A stretch of 64,000 bases of DNA from Sphingobacterium sp. (GTDB lineage Bacteria > Bacteroidota > Bacteroidia > Sphingobacteriales > Sphingobacteriaceae). The notes under the pieces were generated by a model, which saw nothing but the letters and a program-made list of their open reading frames with translations, ran no database searches and was not told where the DNA came from. The translations under genes were made by a program, and so were the position numbers. Location of the stretch: contig JAITLV010000131.1 in NCBI GenBank assembly GCA_031277685.1, positions 124,001 through 188,000 of the forward strand, read 5' to 3'. Positions within the stretch are counted from its first letter, which is position 1. Each line of letters opens with the position of its first letter. Below, one piece after another: positions 37,290 to 46,721 of this stretch.

Positions 37290-38237
37290 CTAATCTTTTC
37301 CTTCATATTTTTTAAATAATGCATAGTCATAAGGTATATGCATACTTAAAGGCTTGGCTTCCCAAGTATCCCCACCTTCTGGAAGATAGAAATCATAGGC
37401 ATTGTCCAAGAAATTCTCTCCATCAGGAGCCTCCTGCCAATCTTTCTTTTCCCGATTATACAGCAATATCATACAGCTTACACAGAATTTATTCCCTTCT
37501 TTATTGGGGTTTTCATAACAGCGACCAATTTTGATATTCAGTTTTTGTTGAATAATTACATCTGTCAGTCGTCTATTTGTCAGGTGAATTAATGCCAGTT
37601 GTGCATCTTCATCTGTTGGAGATTTTAAGACTGGGTTTAGTTTGTCAAAATGGGCATTTTTAATTTTTTCCATTTCAGCGGATTTGAATTCAGGAGCGAG
37701 AAGATTGGTATCTACAGGACGAAAATCCTCCGCTTCAGCTACTCGTGTTACACCAGGTTCCAAAGATGCTCCCCGGGAAGCAGTATCGACATCAACAGCT
37801 GGAATACCTTCGCTTTTATCAAATAATTGACCTATTTCCGATAAATGATGCCCGATCTGATTAAAACCTACAATATATTTAAAAAAAATAAAGCCTACAA
37901 CAAGAACAGATAAACCTATGATCAGCCCCCTTTTACCACCTGATCTTTTACTTCCGTCTTTTTCGACTTCTAAAAAAGAAGATTGGTTAGACGCGACTTT
38001 GTCTATCGCTTCGTTATGGGAAATTTCATCGTAATCCATTAAGAACAAGTCTTTACCATCGAAAAGATGAATATGACCTTCTTCAAACAACTGGACAATA
38101 TCACGGGCAGTTTTAAATTTTACATCCGCACGCTTGCCAATCAGATCAATTGCGCCATCACGATTACCTCCTTTGATCAGATCGATAATTTCTTGTTTAT
38201 CTATTTCAATTTTGTTGACGAGAATACTTTTGTTCAT
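37290..38237 (-). CDS. Membrane-anchored protein with bL12-C-terminal-like N-terminal domain
   Basis: The 315-residue protein starts with about 55 residues (KQEIIDLIKGGNRDGAIDLIGKRADVKFKTARDIVQLF). These have the helix pattern of the ribosomal bL12 C-terminal domain, including the AI-LI...K-AR helix, seen also in some non-ribosomal proteins. A linker and one transmembrane segment follow (about 105-125, GLIIGLSVLVVGFIFFKYIVGF). The large remainder is probably periplasmic, with a Cys pair (CYENPNKEGNKFCVSC). It is monocistronic and has no recognised function. The bL12-like part is the only family clue. Confidence 0.6.
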   Translation of the reverse strand: MNKSILVNKIEIDKQEIIDLIKGGNRDGAIDLIGKRADVKFKTARDIVQLFEEGHIHLFDGKDLFLMDYDEISHNEAIDKVASNQSSFLEVEKDGSKRSGGKRGLIIGLSVLVVGFIFFKYIVGFNQIGHHLSEIGQLFDKSEGIPAVDVDTASRGASLEPGVTRVAEAEDFRPVDTNLLAPEFKSAEMEKIKNAHFDKLNPVLKSPTDEDAQLALIHLTNRRLTDVIIQQKLNIKIGRCYENPNKEGNKFCVSCMILLYNREKKDWQEAPDGENFLDNAYDFYLPEGGDTWEAKPLSMHIPYDYALFKKYEGKD

Positions 38238-38325
38238 CTGGTTTATATGTGTTGAATTGATTCTTTATAGGATATACCATACAATGCTCAAAAATGAGAT
38301 TAATTAATTGAATGATCAATAAAAA

Positions 38326-41300
38326 TCAATGAAAATTTCTGCCTTTATGAAAAACATCATTCACATACGTATCATCGTTTGCGAGATTCTTTAATAAACC
38401 TGACATATCAAAACAGCGTTCGGCAATAATATGGACCACCTCCCCTTCAACTTGTACTTTTCCAGCAACCATAAATAATTTTGCCCGAAGAATCTCTTTT
38501 CGATACTTTTCAAATACCTGACTCCAGATAACCACATTTGCAAAACCAGTATCATCCTCAATGGTCACAAACAATACCCCTTTAGATGTTCCTGGACGCT
38601 GCCGAACCGTAATAAGCCCACAGACTTTGACGGGCATATTATTTTTTATCCTGTTTAATTTTTCGGTTGGAACAACATGGAGAAGATCCAATTTATCACG
38701 CAAGAAACTTAGTGGATGCGCTTTAATTGACAGCCCAATTCTTGCATAATCCGCAACAACATGTTGGCTTGGGCTTAATAAAGGCAGTTCGATTTGCCCC
38801 TCTACACTGCTCTGTGAAGGTTTTCCTTCAAATAATCCAATGGGTCGGTCTCCTAATGCTGTTATTTCCCATAATGCCTGCCTGCGATCGATCCCTAGTG
38901 AACGAAATGCATCTGCCTCGGCCAAACGTTCTAGTCCAGCTAAAGATAATCCCGCTTCCATCATCGTTGTGATAGCCGAATAGCCTTGTTGCCGTCCTTT
39001 TGTTAAGACACAAGCTTCTTCTTCCGAAAATCCTTTGATCTGACGTAAACCCAGACGAAGCGCATGTGGTTGTCCTCTTACTCCTTCCAACGTATTATCC
39101 CAAAGAGAATGGTTGATATCTATGGGAAGAATTTTCACACCATGTCGCTTGGCATCAATAACAATCTGTGCAGGCTGATAGAACCCCATTGGCTGGCTAT
39201 TGAGTAAAGATGCTGCAAAAATATCCGGATAATGGCATTTGATCCATGAAGAGACATAGACTAGCAGCGCAAAGGAAGCCGCATGACTTTCGGGAAAGCC
39301 ATAACTTCCAAATCCTTCCAGTTGCCGAAAAACTCGTTCCGCAAACTCTTTGGTATAGTCTTTCTGTAGCATACCGTCTATCATCTTTTGCCTGAAAAAT
39401 GATACCTGTCCTTTGGCTTTAAAAGTTGCCATACTACGGCGCAATTCATCAGCCTCTGCGGGGGTAAATCCTGCCGCTACTATGGCAATCTCCATAGCCT
39501 GCTCCTGAAAAAGCGGTACGCCCAGTGTTTTTTCCAGAATCGCCTTGATTTCCTCTTTAGGATAGTCCACGGCCTCCTCCTTATTACGACGGCGCAGATA
39601 CGGATGCACCATATCACCCTGTATTGGCCCTGGGCGTACAATCGCCACCTCAATTACCAGATCATAGAATTTCCTAGGCTTCAATCGCGGCAGCATCGAC
39701 ATCTGCGCCCGGCTTTCAATCTGAAATACGCCCAGCGTATCGGCATGACAGATCATATCATAAACCCTAGGGTCTTCGTAAGCGCCAATCCCAGCCAAGG
39801 TCAGATCCAGCCCATAATGCCGTTTGGCAAGATCAAAGGCTTTCCGGATACAAGTCAGCATCCCCAGTGCCAATACGTCCACTTTCAGGAAACCCAAGGC
39901 TTCCAGGTCATCTTTGTTCCACTCCAGATTGGTCCGATTATCCATTCGGGCATTCACCAATGGACAAAGCTCATGAAGATTGCCCTGAGTAATGACAAAT
40001 CCTCCGGTATGCTGGCCCAATTGCCTTGGAAAGCCTATATACTGATGTGTCAGTTCAAGTACTTTTCGCAAATGTGGATCATCAGGATTGAAGCCCTGCT
40101 CCTGCAGACGTTCAAAATCAATATAGTCATCCCAATGACTACTGACCACCCCTGCTAATCGGCCTACAGTATCCATAGAGAGTCCCATTGCTTTCCCTAC
40201 ATCACGCACCGCGCCCTTGGCCCGCACTTGGGTCACCGTTGCCACAATAGCTGCACGATGACGGCCGTATTTCTCATAGATGTACTGGATAACCTCTTCC
40301 CGACGCTCATGTTCAAAATCTACATCTATATCGGGTGGCTCATCCCGAGCATCAGACATAAAGCGGGCAAAAAGTAGTCTGAATTCAGCGGGGTTGACCG
40401 AAGTAATGCCCAAACAATAACAAATCGTCGAATTAGCAGCCGAACCACGCCCCTGACACAAAATACCTCTTTCTTTGGCAAAACGTACATAATCATAGAC
40501 AGTCAGAAAATAAGACGCATAATTTTTTCGTGCAATAAAATCCAGTTCCATCTGGATCGTATCACGGATGGCATCGGGGATCCGACCATCAAACCTATCT
40601 TTCGCCCCTTTCCAGGTCAAATAAGCCAATTCTTCCTGCGCTGTACGGCCATTGGAGGATAGTTCATCCGGATAGATGTATTTTAAATCATCAAGGGAAA
40701 AAGTGCAGGCTTGTGCTATTTCCCGCGCCTGTATAATAGCATCGGGATATGCCCTAAACAAGCGTTCCATCTCTGCCATCGGTTTTAGGTAACGCTCTGC
40801 ATTAGGATATAATTTAAATCCCGCATTCTGGATACTGCATTTATTCCGGATACAGGTTAAGACATCCTGTAACTCCCGTCGCTCAGGCACATGATAATAT
40901 ACATCGCCCAGGGCGACAAGAGGAACCGTAAGGGTATTTCCCAACTGTTGGATGCGGAACAATAATTTTGCATCATCACCCCGATAAAGCCGTTTGACAC
41001 CCAAATATAGTTCCTGGCCCAATTCCTGCTTATATTCTGATACAAATGCGCTAAAATCGGCATCCAATTCAAATTTAGCCGTTAACCTATCCGGTGGGCA
41101 AATTATAAATTTGATTCCTTCACTGTATTGATAGACATCGGATCTATAGAGTTGGCATTGTCCCTTTTCAGCACGCAAATTACCTACAGTCAACAAAGAT
41201 GACAATCGTCCATAGGCATCCTTATCCGTGGGATAAGCCAATAAGCTTGGTCCATCCTGCAGATCAAGGCGGCAAGCAGGAATCAGCGTGATACCATGTT

Positions 41301-41469
41301 TTTTCGCCGCAACATGGGCACGAACAATACCGGCAAAACTGTTTCGGTCAGTCACCGCAATTTTACGATAACCTAATTGCGTTGCACGCTCCATCAGTTC
41401 CTCTGGATGGGAAGCCCCCTCCAGAAAGCTAAAGTTGCTCGTCACCTGTAATTCACAATAGTCCATCAT
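38326..41469 (-). CDS. dnaE2: Error-prone DNA polymerase DnaE2 (ImuC)
   Basis: The start is the ATG at 41469, which overlaps the imuB stop as TAATG (translational coupling) and gives 1047 residues, the usual DnaE2 length. The protein has a PHP domain (SNFSFLEGASHPEELMERA, IAVTDRNSFAGIVRAHVAAK). The C-family polymerase palm carries catalytic aspartates in PPDIDVDFEHERR. The finger and thumb regions include QLGQHTGGFVITQG, and an OB fold lies near the end (VCGLITVRQRPGTSKGVLFVTIEDDTG). With ImuA and ImuB it forms the mutasome that copies past DNA lesions and causes damage-induced mutagenesis. It is the last gene of the operon. Confidence 0.95.
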   Translation of the reverse strand: MMDYCELQVTSNFSFLEGASHPEELMERATQLGYRKIAVTDRNSFAGIVRAHVAAKKHGITLIPACRLDLQDGPSLLAYPTDKDAYGRLSSLLTVGNLRAEKGQCQLYRSDVYQYSEGIKFIICPPDRLTAKFELDADFSAFVSEYKQELGQELYLGVKRLYRGDDAKLLFRIQQLGNTLTVPLVALGDVYYHVPERRELQDVLTCIRNKCSIQNAGFKLYPNAERYLKPMAEMERLFRAYPDAIIQAREIAQACTFSLDDLKYIYPDELSSNGRTAQEELAYLTWKGAKDRFDGRIPDAIRDTIQMELDFIARKNYASYFLTVYDYVRFAKERGILCQGRGSAANSTICYCLGITSVNPAEFRLLFARFMSDARDEPPDIDVDFEHERREEVIQYIYEKYGRHRAAIVATVTQVRAKGAVRDVGKAMGLSMDTVGRLAGVVSSHWDDYIDFERLQEQGFNPDDPHLRKVLELTHQYIGFPRQLGQHTGGFVITQGNLHELCPLVNARMDNRTNLEWNKDDLEALGFLKVDVLALGMLTCIRKAFDLAKRHYGLDLTLAGIGAYEDPRVYDMICHADTLGVFQIESRAQMSMLPRLKPRKFYDLVIEVAIVRPGPIQGDMVHPYLRRRNKEEAVDYPKEEIKAILEKTLGVPLFQEQAMEIAIVAAGFTPAEADELRRSMATFKAKGQVSFFRQKMIDGMLQKDYTKEFAERVFRQLEGFGSYGFPESHAASFALLVYVSSWIKCHYPDIFAASLLNSQPMGFYQPAQIVIDAKRHGVKILPIDINHSLWDNTLEGVRGQPHALRLGLRQIKGFSEEEACVLTKGRQQGYSAITTMMEAGLSLAGLERLAEADAFRSLGIDRRQALWEITALGDRPIGLFEGKPSQSSVEGQIELPLLSPSQHVVADYARIGLSIKAHPLSFLRDKLDLLHVVPTEKLNRIKNNMPVKVCGLITVRQRPGTSKGVLFVTIEDDTGFANVVIWSQVFEKYRKEILRAKLFMVAGKVQVEGEVVHIIAERCFDMSGLLKNLANDDTYVNDVFHKGRNFH

Positions 41470-42971
41470 TATGCAAAAAAGCCATGTAAAAACCATTGAT
41501 TGGGCGAAATATTATCGTAATGCCCAGAGCGATAGAGCCAAAATCGCCGTCCCTGCTGATCCTCAACCGCATAATAATCACGATGTTCACCTGTATCTAT
41601 CCACCATTCACGTTCAATTCGTTCTGGCCCATCAGCCTTCCGAATGGTATGTACTTCCCCTTTGTAGCGAAACAACAATGGTGGATAATCCGGAATAGGT
41701 GCTGTCACCATAATAGGTTCTGGCCTGCGCAACAAACGAGTGGGGCGTGGTCTATCAATTTGCCAGTCAACAGCAGCGACCGCTTCGATTGAACCAGCGA
41801 TTTTCATGGACCGTTCCGGCCAGTAATGCGCCGCAGGCAGGTAGCGCGAAATTGTACAGGCCGGATCCCTGTTTTTTAAGCGATCCAATAACTCGGTCAC
41901 CAGAGGATTTCCCAGCCCAATGTGATTCCCCCAGAAATTCTCCTGGACAGGATCTGCTTCCTCAGCTTTGGCAATCTCCAAAATAAATAGTTCAATACCC
42001 AATGCAGGTTCTATCTGTGGAATCTTCAGGGAAAACAATTTGAACAAGTGATTTTCATGAGAGCTCGCCCGATTGGTCCCTATAGTGATCTGCTCTATTT
42101 TTCCATCCACACGATGGCACTGCAAAATAGCTTCCCGCACCCCCTTACCTTCCCCTGAAAGACGTTTACAGATTTTATGTAAGAGCTGCTGGAGCGCCAG
42201 TTCAATACCTGTGGCTGTGCAGATGGGTTCTAAACAGGGCAAATGCTCCGTATAGGGAGAGATCGGTTTTATGGAGCTCATAAATTCTGTCGCCTGCCCA
42301 ATGGCCTGATCTAGCCGAAGGAGCAAATGGTTGCCAAAACGTCTACGCAAAGCAGTCCGTGGCATGGCGGCAAAACTTCCGATTGTTTTTAATCCAAGAC
42401 TATTTAACCGCTCGACCACAGCCGTTTCCAGCCGGAGTGCCTGAACAGGCAAAGACACTAAAGCCTCTAATTGTGCATCAGGCCCAACAATGCTGTTTTC
42501 TTTTCCAAAACGCGCGATTGCCCAAGCGGTACCAATGGTGTCAGCAATGCCGACGCACACATCATAACCATGTTGTTTTAATCTGGAAATGATATGTTGT
42601 AAATAGGATTCTTCTCCACCCCAGAGGTGTGTGCAGCCACTGATATCCAACATAATTCCTTCGGGTTCATCTATCGCCACAATTGGGGTGTATCGGATGC
42701 ACCAATGTGCAATATTATGCAGCAACTTTTCCGTCAATCCCGGCTCCTCATTGATCACTTTTAAGGAAGGCAAAAAGGCTTTTGCATCGGCAATAGCCAA
42801 GCCCGGATATATTCCTTCCCGTTCAGCCAGTAGATTACTGGCATTGACGATCAGCTTTCCATGGCTGGAAATTGCCAATACAAAGGGAATTTCCCCGAGT
42901 TGGGGGCGCCGCACAACCATCCAGTCTGTTTTTAGATGACGGAACCATAAGGATGCAAATCGCTTTTTCAT
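41469..42971 (-). CDS. imuB: ImuB-type Y-family polymerase homologue
   Basis: The 500-residue protein is a Y-family polymerase homologue (IVNASNLLAEREGIYPGLAIADAKAFLPSLKV, then VAIDEPEGIMLDISGCTHLWGGEESYL, then RLNSLGLKTIGSFAAMPRTALRRRFG). The long C-terminal tail of ImuB proteins mediates contacts with the clamp and DnaE2. Members usually lack polymerase activity and act as the hub of the mutasome. Here two acidic residues remain near the palm (DEPEG and LDISG), so whether it is inactive cannot be decided by reading. It overlaps imuA by 4 bp (ATGA) and dnaE2 by 1 bp. Confidence 0.92.
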   Translation of the reverse strand: MKKRFASLWFRHLKTDWMVVRRPQLGEIPFVLAISSHGKLIVNASNLLAEREGIYPGLAIADAKAFLPSLKVINEEPGLTEKLLHNIAHWCIRYTPIVAIDEPEGIMLDISGCTHLWGGEESYLQHIISRLKQHGYDVCVGIADTIGTAWAIARFGKENSIVGPDAQLEALVSLPVQALRLETAVVERLNSLGLKTIGSFAAMPRTALRRRFGNHLLLRLDQAIGQATEFMSSIKPISPYTEHLPCLEPICTATGIELALQQLLHKICKRLSGEGKGVREAILQCHRVDGKIEQITIGTNRASSHENHLFKLFSLKIPQIEPALGIELFILEIAKAEEADPVQENFWGNHIGLGNPLVTELLDRLKNRDPACTISRYLPAAHYWPERSMKIAGSIEAVAAVDWQIDRPRPTRLLRRPEPIMVTAPIPDYPPLLFRYKGEVHTIRKADGPERIEREWWIDTGEHRDYYAVEDQQGRRFWLYRSGHYDNISPNQWFLHGFFA

Positions 42972-43714
42972 GCCAATCCTTGGTTATGATACGATTGCTC
43001 CCAATCTTCCATGGCTTTGTTTGCTTTAATCACAGGTTCAAAGCCACTGTCAGTCCAGGTCATTTGCCAACGCCCCGGATTTCCATTACGTACCTTTAGC
43101 AATTCTATATCCCAACTGGGGTAACCAATACCCGGCAATCCATCTTCCAGCTGGCTAGGTAGGGAACTAATTTTCCAGCGTGCAGCACAAGCAGTTGCCC
43201 CAAGCTGTTTGGGGTTATGCTGTAGGATAAAACCGGTCACCGCACTTTTCTCCACAGCCAGCTGCAAACGTCTTGACTGGACAAAATCCAGCTGATGTAT
43301 CTCTGCAAGTACAGCCGTTATCCCTTCACATTTCAAGGCCTCTTCCATTGCCCATAAAACATCCTTTTCTCGCTCCATCTGAACAAAAATGACATTTTCA
43401 GGAACGACACCAAATGATCTGATACCTGTAGGAAATAAGGTATGAAAGCAGCTTATCCAGATACAAATTCCGCCATTCAGCATCATTTTGCCCAATAAAC
43501 CACTGATAAAACCACAGGAAACAGCTCCTCCTGTCCGGTCAAAACTAACAAATTCATGAATCACTCCCCGAGGAAAGATTCCATTAGGAAAAGCCTCTTC
43601 CAATGGGCCAAGTCCCATTGGAAATACATCCGCCGATTTTAACTGTATCCCCTGCCATTGCAACAGGTCTTTTTTCAACTGGCTGATTAAAGCTTGTTTT
43701 TCTGTCAATAGCAT
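42968..43714 (-). CDS. imuA: ImuA, RecA-like mutasome protein
   Basis: The start is placed at 43714, because a GGAGG ribosome binding site precedes this ATG; a longer frame begins upstream in the promoter. The 248-residue protein has the RecA/SulA-like fold of ImuA: GLGPLEEAFPNGIFPRGVIHEFVS (substrate loop region), then a degenerate Walker-like stretch, then VIFVQMEREKDVLWAMEEALKCEGITAVLAEI. ImuA binds RecA and ImuB and is needed for translesion activity. It is first in the imuA-imuB-dnaE2 operon. Its promoter carries a palindrome that may be an SOS-type operator. Confidence 0.88.
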   Translation of the reverse strand: MLLTEKQALISQLKKDLLQWQGIQLKSADVFPMGLGPLEEAFPNGIFPRGVIHEFVSFDRTGGAVSCGFISGLLGKMMLNGGICIWISCFHTLFPTGIRSFGVVPENVIFVQMEREKDVLWAMEEALKCEGITAVLAEIHQLDFVQSRRLQLAVEKSAVTGFILQHNPKQLGATACAARWKISSLPSQLEDGLPGIGYPSWDIELLKVRNGNPGRWQMTWTDSGFEPVIKANKAMEDWEQSYHNQGLA

Positions 43715-43738
43715 AGCCTCCTCCGTCTTAAGTTTAAG

Positions 43739-43769
43739 CAAATTTAATACTAATATTTTTAGTATTAAA
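43739..43769 (-). promoter_or_regulatory. imuA: Promoter region with 27-bp palindrome upstream of imuA (candidate damage-response operator)
   Basis: An inverted repeat with arms of 11 bp (TTTAATACTAA at 43743-43753 and TTAGTATTAAA at 43759-43769) and a 5-bp spacer overlaps the -7 box TAAATTTG (43746-43739 on the minus strand). A -33 TTG candidate lies at 43774-43772 with a 25-bp spacer, longer than usual, so the -33 assignment is weak. An operator sitting on the -7 box is the expected position for a repressor released after DNA damage. No lexA-like gene is in this window. Confidence 0.6.
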
Positions 43770-43851
43770 ACCAAAGAGCTATATTTTTTAGTTTTTCCAC
43801 CAATTCGAAAGAAAGATAAGCCCTATGTTACCTCAGGAAACTTATTTCAAA

Positions 43852-44586
43852 TTAGATATCATTCAGAAACTGCTGAATAACATCTTTCTTTCTAGTCGCT
43901 ACGGGGATCATTTTCCCATCTGCCATCTCCAGTTGACCATCCTTAAAATATTTTTTAATATAATTCGCATTGATCAGATAAGACTGATGGCAACGGATAA
44001 AATCTGTCTCCGGCAGCATCGTTTCAAAATGTTTCAGCACTTTTGAAACCATCATAGGTTTATTGTCTTTGATATAAAATGTCGTATATCCCTTATCGCC
44101 ATGGCAATAGAGCACGTCATCGATATTCACAATTTGTGTAAATTCAAATGTACGTAATGCTATTTTTTTCGGTCTGCTTGGTGCTTTCAAATAACTCTCA
44201 GCCATATTCAACTGCATACTGTTGAACCGGTATTCCGTATTTTTTTTATAGCATTTCTCGATTGCTTCTATAAATTGCTCGGGAACCAAAGGTTTCAATA
44301 GATAGGCAATAGCACCGATATTAAGGGCTTCAATTGCATACTGGTTGAATGCTGTAATAAAAATGGTATTGATATCCAATTTAAGTTCAGAGAGAAAGGA
44401 TAAACTTGAACCATCTTTCAGCTGAATATCCGCTAGAATCAAATCTGGATTGGATGCCAGTAACTCCCGCTCAGCCTGTGCGATTGAAGGGCTATAGCCC
44501 ACGATCTGTACATAAGGAATACTATCCAGGAGTGACTTTATATACAAGTATATATTATACTCATCTTCAAGAATATAAACTTTCAT
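43852..44586 (-). CDS. LytTR-family response regulator
   Basis: The 244-residue protein has a REC domain (E7/D8 acidic pair, phospho-acceptor D53 in LILADIQL, TAFNQYA and LLKPL motifs). A LytTR DNA-binding domain follows (about 140-242: KIALRTFEFTQIVNIDDVLYCHGDKGYTTFYI and the FIRCHQSYLINANYIKKYFKDGQLEMADGKMIPVATRKK block). LytTR domains bind two direct repeats of about 9-12 bp with 21-22 bp period. Such repeats lie upstream of the C39 exporter gene in the same cluster. It starts 12 bp after the stop of its sensor kinase gene and is co-transcribed with it. Confidence 0.93.
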   Translation of the reverse strand: MKVYILEDEYNIYLYIKSLLDSIPYVQIVGYSPSIAQAERELLASNPDLILADIQLKDGSSLSFLSELKLDINTIFITAFNQYAIEALNIGAIAYLLKPLVPEQFIEAIEKCYKKNTEYRFNSMQLNMAESYLKAPSRPKKIALRTFEFTQIVNIDDVLYCHGDKGYTTFYIKDNKPMMVSKVLKHFETMLPETDFIRCHQSYLINANYIKKYFKDGQLEMADGKMIPVATRKKDVIQQFLNDI

Positions 44587-44598
44587 AATATTGATTTT

Positions 44599-46527
44599 TT
44601 AGTTAAAATAAAAAACAAGTGGAATATAAATTTCAACTTTATAGCCACGTTGATCGTCTCTGTAATTTGCTGTTATTTCAATCCTAGCTTCTGGTTTTGC
44701 ATCGGCAAACAGAAGCTCCAAACGCTCTTTCGTAATAATCTGTGACAAGGATGTCTTGTGAGACACCTGTTCTTTCTGCACCTTCATACCCCAACCATTA
44801 TCACAGATACTGACATGCAATTGGTTTTCATATTCTCGAAAAGAAATGTCCAGTTGTCCCCTATACGGTAAATTCTTAAATGCATGCTCGATGGCGTTTT
44901 CGACAAATGGTTGTATAATCATTGGCGGAATCATGACTTCATCCAGATCTAGATCAGCGGTCTCGATCTGAAAGTCAAAGATATCCTGATAACGCATCTG
45001 TTGTAAAAGTATATAATTATTTAGTGATTTAATTTCCTGATCCAAAGAAATATACTCTTCTCTATTCAATTCGAGGATATCACGGATCTGACGGGACAAC
45101 AAGATCAGGTATTGATTTGCTTTTGTTTTTTGCTCGCTACTGATCAATCCCTGCAAATTGGCAATAGCATTGTATATAAAATGAGGATTAAGTTGGTTCT
45201 GTCTTGTTTTCTGTTCTAAAATCAGCTGTCTATTTTCTGCAAGAATACGCTGGTTGATATTTTGCAACAATTTTTGCTTGTTTCTAAAATAGATAAAAAA
45301 TGCGATGCTGAATACCAGCGCCAGCAGGATAACAAATATCCAACGTTGTTGCAATAGGATTTTATGATTGAATGCATTGGTTGTCTTTAAGAGCGTAATG
45401 GCCTGATCTTTTTTCTCGGTTTGATATTTTGTATTGATATCGTTGATTTTCTCCGCTTCAATCCGCTGTGTACTTTGTTTATAATCCTGAAAAGTTGAAT
45501 CCAAGGCGAAATATGCGCGCTCATAATCTCCTTTTAATGCATAAGCCAACTGCAAATTTTTATAATAAAACATTTTATTATGTTTAATCTTATGCTTCTT
45601 TATAAATCGAAGACCAGCGTTAAAATAAGATATGGCTGAATCGACCTGATTATTATTCAGAAAATTTTTGCCCAAATTTGCGTAAACATAAGCATTCAGT
45701 GTATTGGATGCTTGCAAGTAATTGAAATATTTTTTGGATGCTTCTACTGCTTTTGGGTTGTTATTGATACTAAAATAATACTGCGACTGTAGGTCATACA
45801 TACGCATAATGATGGCTGAATCTTTTGTTGCATTTGCATAGTGCCTACAGCTATCCAATGTTCCCTTTAATTTCTCAAAATCATGCAAAGCAATATATTG
45901 CATAAATTTCATCTCTTGATAAGATTGTGCGACATGTGGATCCGATTTATTGGGATGATAATGATACCAGGACTCCACATCTTTCAGCGCCTGGCGATAT
46001 TCAGCCTGGCGATATTCAGCGTTTGCCAATAGATTATAAAACAGGAAGGTGAATACACTTTCATGCGCCAGAGCATATTCTTTTGCATCGATAATCTGTG
46101 CGACCATTGTCCCGCTTGTCACATCATGAAAACTAAAATTGGCACGGATCCCCAAGTAATCTTTTAAAACAGTCAAATCTGAAGATAATTTCTGTCCTTC
46201 AAGATCTTTAAGGGCAATCTCGATAGAATCAATATTATCATCCAACAGATATTCATAAGCCCGCAAAATTGCACTATAAGGAGAATGCTCAAAATACCCA
46301 TCTTTAAGCAATCCCTTTCTTTTCTTATTAACGTCAGCGGCACTTTTGAAATCCTGTTTTGACAGATAGGCCAACATCACATTTTCGTAACTCAGATCAA
46401 GCGAATCGTTGTTTTTTACCGCAGATCTAGTTGAATCTTGCACTTTATTCTGATGACAAGAGAATAGCTGGACTGACAGCAGAATCGCAATAAGGCAGTA
46501 AAACGCTCCGGCATTATGTATTTTCAT
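44599..46527 (-). CDS. LytS/His_kinase-type sensor kinase with TPR periplasmic domain
   Basis: The start is the ATG at 46527, which gives a lipoprotein-like or signal-anchor N-terminus (FYCLIAILLSVQLFSC24); an upstream TTG start at 46563 is less likely. The 642-residue product has a long TPR-type helical region (about 90-370), one transmembrane segment (about 405-425) and a His_kinase domain with the phospho-accepting His in LNPHFIYNAIANLQGLIS. A HATPase domain follows (VMIPPMIIQPFVENAIEHAFKN and CDNGWGM). A 15-bp tandem duplication at 45991-46020 adds an extra AEYRQ in the TPR region. It is paired with the LytTR regulator. Confidence 0.92.
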   Translation of the reverse strand: MKIHNAGAFYCLIAILLSVQLFSCHQNKVQDSTRSAVKNNDSLDLSYENVMLAYLSKQDFKSAADVNKKRKGLLKDGYFEHSPYSAILRAYEYLLDDNIDSIEIALKDLEGQKLSSDLTVLKDYLGIRANFSFHDVTSGTMVAQIIDAKEYALAHESVFTFLFYNLLANAEYRQAEYRQALKDVESWYHYHPNKSDPHVAQSYQEMKFMQYIALHDFEKLKGTLDSCRHYANATKDSAIIMRMYDLQSQYYFSINNNPKAVEASKKYFNYLQASNTLNAYVYANLGKNFLNNNQVDSAISYFNAGLRFIKKHKIKHNKMFYYKNLQLAYALKGDYERAYFALDSTFQDYKQSTQRIEAEKINDINTKYQTEKKDQAITLLKTTNAFNHKILLQQRWIFVILLALVFSIAFFIYFRNKQKLLQNINQRILAENRQLILEQKTRQNQLNPHFIYNAIANLQGLISSEQKTKANQYLILLSRQIRDILELNREEYISLDQEIKSLNNYILLQQMRYQDIFDFQIETADLDLDEVMIPPMIIQPFVENAIEHAFKNLPYRGQLDISFREYENQLHVSICDNGWGMKVQKEQVSHKTSLSQIITKERLELLFADAKPEARIEITANYRDDQRGYKVEIYIPLVFYFN

Positions 46528-46721
46528 CAGAATAGCTATTAATTCACTTTTATTCTTTTCCAAGGCTATGTTTATGTCCTTCGCTTGTGTTAAACAACAA
46601 TAACTGCATCCGTTATACTATATTTTCCAAATTAATTTATAGTCCACAGGCTGGTTTTTGTCAATACCTGATCGAATATCGGAATATTCCAACAAAACAA
46701 TAGACCTGAACTCAAAAATAT

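Noticed and set aside
46528..46563. Upstream TTG start of the LytS-type kinase
   Set aside because: The ATG at 46527 gives a normal export signal, while the extension adds a charged stretch before it.
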